A stretch of DNA of 64,000 nt from Bolinopsis microptera (Eukaryota > Ctenophora > Tentaculata > Lobata > Bolinopsidae). The stretch is taken from positions 1,898,312-1,962,311 of the forward strand of contig NC_087084.1 in NCBI RefSeq assembly GCF_026151205.1, given 5' to 3'. The notes beneath the pieces are model-generated. The model worked only from the letters and a program-made list of their open reading frames with translations, searched no databases and was not told the origin of the DNA. The translations under genes were made by a program, and so were the position numbers. This document shows, one piece after another, positions 9,901 through 19,900 of this stretch (positions within the stretch are counted from its first letter, which is position 1; every line of letters begins with the position of its first letter).

Positions 9901-12900
9901 TAATGGTAATTGTCGGTAAACAATTAATACTGGAATACCTGTAAATTAAAAAATACATGTTTTCAAACTTTTCTCAGGAATGCCGGGAGAGGAATGACGA
10001 GCTGAAGTATTGGAAGCTAACAGCCTCTGTCAAGTTCTCTGGCTACAAGTTCCTGGGGTACGGTGTTACGATGAAGATTGCTAAAGCTGAAGCTGCTATT
10101 AAAGCTCTGACTTACCTTGATGTTCTCGGTTAGTGACAGCTCACACATTTCCAATTGCCCGGTTTTTTTTTGTACTGTGGTCTGTGGGGCAGCTGGTCAG
10201 CCGGCACAACTTATAGAATACTTTGTCGGCAAGCAACTCACTGATTACATGGAAGAGAACAAACTTTTCATCCGGCATCAATATGGCTTTCGGAAAAATC
10301 ACTCCACAACTTATTTGATGTACGATCTGATGGACGAAATATATATGAGTAAATCTAAGTCTTATAAACCAGGAATCATCTTTCTTGATCTTAAGAAGGC
10401 CTTTGACACAGTGAATCATGAAATATTGCTTCAAAAATTGGCATATTATGGAATTGGTGGCATTGCTTTAACCTGGTTTAAGAACTTCTTATCTTGTAGA
10501 TATCAATGCACTAGGATCAATGGCAAACTAAGTTCATTTTTAGAAGTTCTGAGTGGTGTACCACAAGGAAGCATCATTGGGCCTATATTATTTAGTATCT
10601 TCATAAATGACATCATTTATGCCTGTAACCTATCTAAGCCCTTTCTATTTGCAGATGATGGTGCACTATTCTTTGATCAAACCTGCAGAAGCACATTTAT
10701 AAACATGAAAATAGAACTTATGACAATCTTTAAATGGCTCAGTGTAAATAAATTATCACTCAATGAAACGAAGACTGAATTCCTATTGTTTGATTCTGTT
10801 GATCAACATGATGAATTAACCATTGAATGTAATGAGGTAACTTTCACAATCAAGGAGTGCAAAGAGACAAAATATCTTGGCCTCATTCTAGATAGTAAAT
10901 TAAACTTCAAAAGCCATGTAGATTATATTATTAAGAAGGTCATGAAGAGAATTGGTGCCATGTATAGAAGTAAAGCACTGCTACCCATTAAATATAGGAA
11001 AATGTTTGCCAATGCACTCATGTTGCCACAATTCGATTATTTAGACACGATCTATTGTAGAGCTGGCAAGACAAAACTTGCTGAACTTGACACTCTGTAC
11101 AAAAAGGTAGCCAAAATAGCTCTCAACGTTCCACAAACAGAGAGCAGCCTTAATGTTTATAGAGACATGAAATGGTTACCACTCCATCTTAGACGACAAC
11201 TCCATCTGTCAAATTATATGTTTAGAATCATCCATGACAATTGTCCTACAAACTTTATGAACAAATTTAGTTACATATCAGGAGGTAGTAGGAGCGGCGA
11301 AAGCTGCAACCTATATGTTAATAGATCAACATCACATAAAAACTTTCAATACTTGGGGGCAAAATGTTGGAATAATGTTCCAACAGATCTACGAAATCTG
11401 CCCGATGTTAAAAGCTTAAGTGATTCGTATAAGAAACAGCTACTCTCATCTATAACAACAGACCCTAATTATACCGTCGACAATTCATATGACAAATTTT
11501 ACACTGCAATCATAGTCGACGATAACTAAGTATCTTCTAATTCTTTTAAATCTGAGGCATATATAATTGATGTATCGAAAGGATTTTCCCTTTTTTACCA
11601 CCTTACCATTTTGATTGATTTTGCACATGACTGACATGTTTTAACTGGAGGAAGGGTTCGCACAGTGGTAGTTTTATAAACCACTTTTAATTTATTGACC
11701 TATTATACCTAGTGGTAGTTTTATAGACCACATTTAATTTATTTACTTATTATACTTAGTATTTATTTTTGGTGACTGTATCACCCAGTTTTAACATTTG
11801 ATAATTGTACAGTTTATTGACGACACATTGACTGAATGTTATTTTATATTCTAATTTATATTCTAGATATTTTATTTATTTTTCAACAGACGACAACTTC
11901 CTGTTTTTTCTTCTATATTAGTTACTCATATCTCTTTTACAGACTTTTTTACAAGGACATTGACAGATGATACTCACATTAGGCATTCATTATTGCATCT
12001 AAATTATTTCACTTGCATTAGGTTTAGAAATTTATTCTCTGGTTAACAGATTTCAAATGTTCAATTAATTTGTAGTATGACAGTAAGGTATATAAGAAGT
12101 TATTTAATTTTGCTTGGGCTATTATATTGACTATTGAGGTTTAATGATGATATGGAATTTGAATTCTATATAAATTTACACTATGTGGTTGGGGCATTTT
12201 GCATAGTAAATATGGTTACTACTCCTATATATCATATTATTTGATTGGTATTCGATTTCTGATTATTTCTCTAGGAATATGATTATTATATCTCAATTTG
12301 GCTTTAGGTAGGGTGCCCCGCTAAAAGAACTGGATTCTTCCAGGAAGCATCCCGTGCACAGACCTTGGTCTACATATATATTAAATTATTAACCATTCAT
12401 TCTGTATGTGCACGAAAATTTATTTCAATCAATGTCACTCCTCTTAAACGACATTATTAGGTAATAAACGACATTATAATCTCTTAGCGACAATATTACA
12501 AGATAAACGACATTATATTCTGTTAATGACAATATTACGAGATAAACGACATTATATTCTGTTAATGACAATATTACAAGATAAACGACATTATATTCTG
12601 TTAATGACAATATTACGAGATAAACGACATTATATTCTGTTAATGACAATATTACAAGATAAACGACATTATATTCTGTTAATGACAATATTACGAGATA
12701 AACGACATTATATTCTGTTAATGACAATATTACAAGATAAACGACATTATATTCTGTTAATGACAATATTACAAGATAAATGACATTATATTCTGTTAAT
12801 GACAATATTACAAGATAAACGACATTATATTCTGTTAATGACAATATTACGAGATAAACGACATTATATTCTGTTAATGACAATATTACAAGATAAATGA

Positions 12901-14940
12901 CATTATATTCTGTTAATGACAATATTACAAGATAAACGACATTATATTCTGTTAATGACAATATTACGAGATAAACGACATAGTAATCTCTTATCAAAAT
13001 TTAAACGACATTATTGCCAAAAGCGACGATATTGCGCCGGCTGACCAGCTGCCCCTGTGAACGGTTCACTCATATCATGTAAAATGTCACTCCCGAGTGT
13101 GTGTATATTAGTGTGTATATTAGTGTGTATATTAGTGTGTGTATTAGTGTGTGTATTAGTGTGTATATTAGTGTGTATATATAACTCCCCCCCCCCCCCC
13201 AGGTATCCCTAATATGATGGATCACATTGTGAGTGAGGACTATCTGGTGAAACAGAAACTGATGGAAAGTGTACTGAGGGAGGAGCAGGAGCAGGAGGGT
13301 GTTGAGGAACCCTGGTATATCAAGGTGGACGATCAAGCGGAGTCCAGTGTCCCTGTTTTCAGACCTCGAGGTTATTTTGGTTGGGTGTTTTATTTTGTTT
13401 CGAGTCATAGCATAGTTTTAAGAATTAAAAATCACATTCAGTCTTCTTATATCTGAACATCCCAGAGGTATCTTCTTTAATGGGGCACCTAGGTTCAGCC
13501 TTAGTTTTAATTATAATTTTCTGATTTAATTTGACCGTTATCTTTATTAGGTACTGAAGATGTCCGAAAATATTTTATACCAATGATGTTATACAAATTT
13601 TGTTGGAACTTTTTAACTCATTCGTTGTCTGACTGTGGGAACTCTTGATTTTAGGTTCAGCCTCTCTAAAAAATTAATTACTAAAATATTGATCTTCCTC
13701 CACTGCAGAGTTGCCGACCCCGGAGACGCACCCCACAATGTTCTTAAACCAGTGGTTTGGGCCAGAGGTCAGGTGTGAGTACGAGATAGAGAACCCCGGT
13801 TTCAAACCACAGATATTTTCCTGTACCATGACTGTTCAGGACAGGTCCTTCCAGGGCTCTGGACCCTCTAAGAAGGAAGGTAGGTCTACAATATTATATA
13901 TGATATAGTATATATACTAGTAGTATATACTAGTAGTATATACTAGTATTTTGTTTATTTTAGCGTTTATTTTGTAACTATTGGATAATTAGTACTTCGT
14001 GTGACTGTAATGATAGATTGAAATTTCTATATCAAATTATTCGTGTGTTATCGAAAGTGAACCTCTTATTTTTAGTGACTCCCCCACGTAACTTCCCCAC
14101 GTTTCAGCTCAAAGAATCACAGCTGCTCTGACACTCCGCAGACTAGAAAAGGACCCGCCTCCAATAGACAACAGAAAGTTATCCAAGAGAAAAGGGAAAA
14201 AACCGAAGAAACCTAAAACTATGTCGGGGGTTGCTGATTTTCCTACACTTCCCAGCAAAATACCACGTTCAGGACTACGGACTGAAGATACGGTTCCTGT
14301 TGGGGATAGTTCATCAGGAGGAGCTGTAACGGGTTTTATACCTGCTGAGAGTAACTCTGTGACGTCACTAGATGTGACGTCATCAGATATGACGTCATCA
14401 AAAAATGTTGCATCTTCAGAAAATGTCGCGCCACCATCTGTTGCTTCAACCACGATCACAACCACTGAGAAAGTGGTTGGAGGCTCCACAAGTAACACGT
14501 CCGCTCCTATACAAATTCTGAAGAAGCCAATAGAAATCAGCAACAACAATAAAACCAGTAAGCCTAATTTTAGTGGGAACAAACAGACTTGGAAGATCGG
14601 AGGAAAGAGAACAGATCAACCCACTGGCAACTACAATTCTAACAACTTTTCAGCCGATAGAAACAATTACATCTCCTCGAATAACTACTCTCATCCTAAC
14701 AATAACTGGTCCATTAATTCTGACAACAATAATTACAACAATAATTACAACAATAATTACAACAATAGTTACAACAATGATAGTGGGTACAGTGCACAGG
14801 GATATCAGGGACAGTACCCGCAAGTACCCGCACCAAGCTATCAGTACCCGCAGGCGGGCTACACCCACACTTCTTACAATGGGTACAACCCGCCGTTACC
14901 TAATTTCACCCCTCCTCCTCCTCCTCCTCCTCCTTCGTAA
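5943..14940 (+). CDS. Double-stranded-RNA-binding protein, seven coding exons
   Basis: Exons 5943-6438, 7111-7293, 7570-7739, 9978-10128, 13203-13370, 13709-13879 and 14108-14940 join in phase to 723 codons plus TAA. Residues 1-225 are low-complexity and rich in Pro, Arg and Tyr. A first dsRBD (about 266-333) is split between exons 3 and 4 (KHPIGALKEK ... KIAKAEAAIKALTYL); a second (about 396-470) is split between exons 6 and 7 (THPTMFLNQWF ... FQGSGPSKKEAQRITAALTL). The tail is Ser/Thr-rich, then Asn/Tyr-rich (NNYNNNYNNNY) and ends in polyproline, like prion-type tails of RNA-granule proteins. The two-dsRBD layout recalls ILF3-type proteins, but no DZF domain is seen, so I give no symbol. 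The start is the ATG at 5943; it sits just after an AG that could also be an acceptor, so an upstream exon is possible. Intron 3 uses a GC donor. Confidence 0.75.
6439..7110 (+). other. Intron 1 of the dsRBD gene with homopolymer tracts
   Basis: Donor gtaaga at 6439 and acceptor ttttcag ending at 7110. It holds a G run of about 20 at 6523-6542 and a C run of about 24 at 6957-6980, plus repeated 'cagttagtaccg' motifs near 6783-6875. No gene seen. Confidence 0.7.
7797..9847. mobile_element. Non-autonomous TIR DNA element with subterminal 10-bp repeats
   Basis: The ends form a terminal inverted repeat (CGGGGGGAATGCAA then C/T then GTCAATT; left 7797-7818, right 9826-9847) flanked by a possible 6-bp target duplication GAGGGC (7791-7796 and 9848-9853). 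Inside each end lies a tandem array of AATTGACATT (about 7855-7950 and 9775-9835). The interior has a direct duplication of 463 bp (8056-8518 and 8519-8981). No transposase ORF is visible. It lies in the GC-AG intron 3 of the dsRBD gene, which would otherwise be only about 190 bp long. Confidence 0.7.
8056..8981. repeat. 463-bp direct tandem duplication
   Basis: The segment beginning gctaaaatgtact at 8056 recurs at 8519 with only isolated differences (for example aaact versus aatct shortly after the start). It lies inside the TIR element at 7797-9847. Confidence 0.9.
10207..11529 (+). pseudogene. 5'-truncated LINE reverse transcriptase
   Basis: An open frame of about 440 codons shows the RT core of a CR1/Jockey-type LINE: KQLTDYMEENKLF, YGFRKNHST, LKKAFDTVNHEILL, SGVPQGSIIGPILF and FADD as the catalytic box (around 10650), followed by a normal thumb region and a stop at 11527-11529. 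The endonuclease and the first RT block are missing, so it cannot be autonomous. The open frame runs upstream to 10117, but those codons belong to exon 4, the donor and the TIR, not to the RT. It differs clearly from the LINE at 640-5830. Confidence 0.8.
12470..12990. repeat. 39-bp minisatellite, about 13 copies
   Basis: The unit contains gataaacgacattatattc followed by tgttaatgacaatattac and repeats with g/a and c/t variants. Because 39 is a multiple of three, it leaves long open frames on both strands that are not genes. It is subterminal to the right arm of the TIR element at 10186-13055. Confidence 0.9.
13088..13202. repeat. 10-bp GT/AT repeat and poly-C tract next to an acceptor
   Basis: Repeats of gtgtatatta (about 13098-13180) run into a C run of 13 at 13187-13200 that serves as the pyrimidine tract of the exon 5 acceptor of the dsRBD gene. 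Confidence 0.8.
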
Positions 14941-15320
14941 CCATGCAGTGTGGCTAATGCAGTTTAATGCTTCATATTGAATCTGTTATTTTGCTGTAAG
15001 TCGTAATTTATATGGTTTCAAAACGTTGGAATTTGAATTAAAACTTTGGAATTTGAATTAAAACTCTGAGGTTAATTGTTGTTACAATATTATTTGGAAA
15101 TAGTCCTTGTGGTCGAATTTCTTGATTCCTGCATTCATTGTTTTATGGATATTTTTGTTTTTGTGATCATAATAATATAATATATTTGGGAATACAGCTC
15201 GTCTGAAATGATTCTCTCATTTATGGATCTTGTCAGCAAAACATTCAATTGATTTAAAAATTACAATACGATTACAATACGATTTGCTAACTTAAAATAT
15301 GAAATACAATTAGCTAGAAA

Positions 15321-16594
15321 ATGGGAAAGATAAAGAAGGGCAAGGGCTCCAGAATCTCACATCCTTACGTTGCTAAAGTGCAAAATGATTCCAATCTAAA
15401 TGCTTTAGATGGGTAAGCCCTTAAATGATACGTAATATTTGCTTATTGAAATTCTAATGTCTACAACAAACCATTTTCTTTTGAGATCTTGTTTTTATTG
15501 GTTTTTATTCCATTTGTTGTTGACCAAAATCCGAACACTTTTTTGTGATGTTTCCCGGAGTTGATTCTATTTTCAAAACTTTACCTCTAAGTAAGTAAGT
15601 AAGTAAAAAAATTTTAAAAGAAAAAAAAAACTGTAACCTCTAATCAGCCCACCAAAGAAAAGTGTGGAAAAGTCAGAAAAGAAAGACGCTATCACGTGTC
15701 TGAAGAACGAACTGAAACCTAAAACTAAGAAAAAGAGGATGAAAGAAAAGAGTCAGAAATGGAAGGAGAAATTGGAAAATATTAAAAAAGGTAACGTCTT
15801 GTTCTTTTCACTGAAATGTTTTTTTGTTCACAAAACTTTAACCGTGTGTTAACCGTGTATTTACCGTACGCGTAGGCTGTGTTTCTGTCAACAGATTACC
15901 GGATTTCAAAATCTGATGATACCAAATCATTTTCTCCTAAATATAATACTTCACTTCCGGTAAACTATAAGTATTATATAAGTATAAGTATAAAGCAGTG
16001 GTGATTTTATTATTCATTGATGAGCAATCACAACTGTAACCTTTATTTTAATATTTCAGCTAAAGATGAAGAGATAGCTAAAGCTAAGCGGGAGAAGACT
16101 AAGATAACTGGGGACATGCAGCCCTTATCAAACGAACTAACATCAATATTTAGCAGTATAATGGCCGATAAGAAAATTAATCTCAATATTCGGCCAACTG
16201 CTAAGCAAGATGACACTCCTTATAATCCATTCCAGTAAGTTTTAATTGACCTTTTTTATTCCGAATGTGACAGAACATTAAATTAAATAAAGGAACCTAA
16301 GCTGTGAAATAACGCGACATGTTTATAAGTTTTAAACGAAAAATATAATACGATTTTAATGATTTTACTCTGTTTAAACTAACTTAATCTATTTGTATCA
16401 CGTGACTAGAATACAGCTCTCTGATTGGTTAGTTTGTGTCACGTGGTGTGAATACTGTGCTCTAATCGGCTATCTATTTCAGATCAAACGTGGACCACTT
16501 CAAATCAGTTTTATCCAACAAGAACTTCAAAGATAATCCCTTGTCAGCTGTAAAAGCACACATCCTAAGAACTAATGCTATGCATAGGACTTGA
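15321..16594 (+). CDS. SLX9: SLX9/FAM207-family ribosome biogenesis factor, four exons
   Basis: Exons 15321-15412, 15648-15790, 16060-16234 and 16483-16594 join in phase to a basic protein of about 173 residues. It begins MGKIKKGKG and has a Lys-rich central helix (KKKRMKEKSQKWKEKLENI). The family signature follows: GDMQPLSNEL, corresponding to the GDLHPL motif of human FAM207A, and a C-terminal KNFKDNPLSAVKAHI, corresponding to its P-L-x-A-I block. SLX9 acts in the nucleolus in small-subunit rRNA maturation and pre-40S export. Donors are gtaagc, gtaacg and gtaagt, and all acceptors end in AG after pyrimidines. The gene begins 380 bp after the dsRBD gene stop and ends 337 bp before the SF3B1 start. 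Identification rests on two short motifs plus length and charge. Confidence 0.8.
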
Positions 16595-16931
16595 ATACGA
16601 CTTTTTTAAAGGATTCCTTTCATTTTGGAATGGTTATATATTCTGATAGTTTACATGTTTTAGATTTCTCAGATGAATTAAAGAAGCTGGATTTGTTAAC
16701 CTGTCAATCTCCATCTGAAGGTGTAAAATCCATTTAAATGTTCTGCTCCGTTCATATGAGATGCAGTAGTAGTAGTAGTATCATTGCTTACTTACCATTA
16801 TTAGATTAGTCCTCCTCTTGATAACGTTACAATTAATTGTATTGATTTATTTTACTTATTCTCATTATGTTTTTATAGTTTTCTTTACTGCTTTTTATTT
16901 ACTCTATTCTAACTATTCAATCTCCGAAGCT

Positions 16932-16956
16932 ATGTCTGCTCCAAAGACTCACGAGG
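16932..16956 (+). CDS. SF3B1: SF3B1 exon 1 (start codon)
   Basis: Encodes MSAPKTHE plus one base; donor gtaagc. It corresponds to human MAKIAKTHE. The ATG is preceded within 2 bases by an AG after a pyrimidine-rich stretch containing ctaac (16900-16931), which looks like a 3' splice site, so a 5'UTR intron or a trans-splice acceptor is possible. Confidence 0.9.
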
Positions 16957-19900
16957 GTAAGCTAAAACATATTTCTCTTTCGCCACTTCAATTAACTAAT
17001 TAATTAATTAGCGCTTCAATTAACTGTATAGCTAATAATTAACAATTAACTAATTAACTGTATCGCGCGCGGCAGGGCCGGTTAGCATTGTACATTATTT
17101 ACTGGCCGAGCACCGGAGAATTTAACATTAAGGTTGGAGTTGACCGCACTCCAGGATCATCAGCCGGGTAAGATCCGCGGCAGTGGGACCCCACAGTTCT
17201 GTTTCACTTGTTATTTGTCAGGTTTTAACAGAACTGTAAGGCTGGCACGAAGAGCAGATAGTTCTATCTTGCTCCCCCCACTGAGACCACAAGCACGACG
17301 TGTTGCTTGGGCCTTTTAAAATCGTAAAATGTGGTCGTTAAAATCCGTGTAGTGGTAGGTAAAATGTCGTAGTTTTGGTTGAAGTCGTAGATGAGGTCAC
17401 ACTTCACTCATCAGGGATCGAGATGATGAAGTCGCCTTGGGCTGGCCCGACCATTATTTGTCGGGTTGGAGTGCTCTGACACCCCACTGCTGTCTTTCCT
17501 TCTTCCATCTCCATAACAGTCGACGTTTCTTTGACCAGATGCTGTCTGGGAATGTTGGCTGCTCCTCTTTGTAGCTGGACGGCTACGTGGTTGATTAGAA
17601 CGGCGAAGTCCCTGTATCGGTCCGTGGTTCGTCGGTCTAAATCGCCGAGTTCATCGTAGAGTTCACGAACAGAGAGGAAAGGGAGGCCTCTCTCAAATCC
17701 GTGGCAACAGAAAACCATAGTTCCCCCTCCCATTATGGCAACGCCGAGGAGAACAATGGCAATAAGGATCAAGATTGAACTTGGTTCCATTGAAATAGAG
17801 TTTATTATATTCGCGTAAGAGAGATGAAGTAATAAACACTGACCGTATGCGTGCACGTTGTCATGGTTGATAGTAGATGGCACGTGCAATTTGCGCGTCC
17901 GGATTCAACAAAAATTATTCGTATTTGGATGGGTGCCATCATATCTTTCTTAAAAGTCGCCAAATTTCTCATCGCCTATTGTCACTTTTGCCACTTCGCC
18001 GTCACAATAAAATAATATCATTTTTGTAACGCGCTTCGCATCTTTCATGATTTCCTTTATCCCTTGAGCGCGCACTTCATGCGCGCGTTTTGAATGATAA
18101 ATTAAATCGAGCTCTCGCGCGTAAGTAGCCTGCTTATGTTCACATGTTAGGACTATTCGACGAAAACCGCGGGACTTTCTTGTCCTGGGCGTGGACAGAA
18201 TTGAAGCGGTAATTTCGATTAAACATTGGGAACACTAACAATCAAGCTGTTCCCATATGAATAGGAGTCACCGTGTGATATTGTGCCTCTTAAATATCCT
18301 AACCCACTAACAAAAGTGTATGTTGCAGAGATAGAGGCGAGAGTTAAAGCCTTGCAAGCCAAGGGATCAGAAGAGAAAGATAAAGATGCCGGCACTAGCA
18401 AGGTACGATTTGAGAATATTACTGACTATTTTGTAGTAGTGATGAGATCTGAACGATTTTGGAGTTTGCTGGTATTATAAATCAAGAGGCTTGCATATAA
18501 TGAACATATTGACACGGGTGCAGAGTTGAGTCTGTACGGAACCTAGTAGTTTCAGATCCTTGTTTTACTTGCCGTACAGCAAGGTCATCCACTACTTTAG
18601 CCCGGCGAGGCACATAACTCCCTCTACAACTCCATGACAAATGTTTCATATATACTAGCCGAGTTCACACGAATATATCCTTGTATATAACATATATGGA
18701 GGAACGAGCTGAGAGGCTCTCTTTCCAGGATATGAGAGAACAGATATTCGCCTTAAAATTTCGTAAATCGGATCACAAACCAAATAATAATGACACAAAC
18801 ATCACCACACGTCATCATAAATATCCCTACAAACAATAAAGAATAAAATGTTCAGTACAATGTACACTTTTCTCAATGCTCACTATCACGTGACGTTATT
18901 AGATGTTAGGAGTACCATCAAGTGACGTCACGTATTTGACAACGTTGTTCTTCTTCGTGACGTTGAACGACAAAATGGATATGCCTCAAACATGTCACCT
19001 CATATTAGACTAATTGGTCTTCTCTATAAAATTATACTCTTTAGTCTATAGAGTTATAGTATTGTAATAAGAGCTTTAAACAAACAAAAGAGCGGCACTT
19101 TTGTTTATGTAAGGCTCCCAGTAAAGCTCTGTACCAGATTCGCTTCCTTTTAACTGACCGCTTTCTCTTTTTACTGGTAACCGTCATCAAGAACGCTGTG
19201 AAGTATTTTTTAAATTTCATTATATTTTATAGATGAATCCATACATAACTTAAACTGCTGAATTCCGTCTGATGTTACTCATTACCCTGGTAGAGTTACC
19301 TCCTAATAAGGGCATCACGTGGTAGAAGTTTAGAGGGTCGAACTCTGATAACGGGATGTTATCCTGCTCAAGTTTTGTTAAAATGGCCCCCTCTCTCACG
19401 TCTTTGTAGTTGAGTTTTGTGCAGATAGGTATCTAAAGGTACGTTGTTAAGAATATCTGATATATTTATCTTACATAACCAAAATTTGGTGAATACGGGC
19501 CCAATATAGTCACGTTGTTGTTAGGGTTTCAATAATGTAATCTGGGTATTAAATCCGTCATTTGTAAACGTGATTGTAAACGTGGTTACTATATCCGCTA
19601 ATGTACCACAAGGTAGTAGATTATGATATTTCGGGCTTTTAGAGTAATCGTATTGCAATTTCGTGCTTTTAGCGGGTAGCTTTGCGCAACCGTTTTTCAT
19701 TTTCAATGACGGTATCAAAGGTAAGGTAAGATTGAGTTCGTTCATCTTCCTCTCCATATTTCGATCTTTATAACCAGTTTTATACGAGAATTCGTTCGTA
19801 GCACTCTTCTGACACCGTTGTTGAAATTTGAAATAGCTTTGATTTTCTCTAACAGGTCTCATCAACCTTCCTATGTTGAGGTTCGTTAACGTTAACTAAG

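Larger units (their letters stand above)
10186..13055. mobile_element. TIR element containing a LINE reverse-transcriptase relic and a 39-bp satellite
   Basis: GGGGCAGCTGGTCAGCCGGC at 10186-10205 is matched by its reverse complement at 13036-13055; including the next four bases the arms agree at 23 of 24 positions. A 3-bp TGT flanks both sides (10183-10185 and 13056-13058), suggesting a TIR transposon with a 3-bp target duplication, as in PIF/Harbinger. The left arm is followed at once by a 5'-truncated RT ORF; the right arm is preceded by a 39-bp tandem array. It occupies most of intron 4 of the dsRBD gene. Confidence 0.6.

Noticed and set aside
12425-12997. 190-codon YLVILSLTEYNVV repeat ORF
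   Set aside because: Frame through the 39-bp satellite on the minus strand.
14109-14582. 157-codon minus-strand ORF opposite the dsRBD gene last exon
   Set aside because: Antisense shadow of the well-supported coding exon 14108-14940.
19521-19865. 114-codon minus-strand ORF in SF3B1 intron 2
   Set aside because: Not repetitive, but no recognised domain, signal or splice context; may be a decayed element. Not supported enough to annotate.
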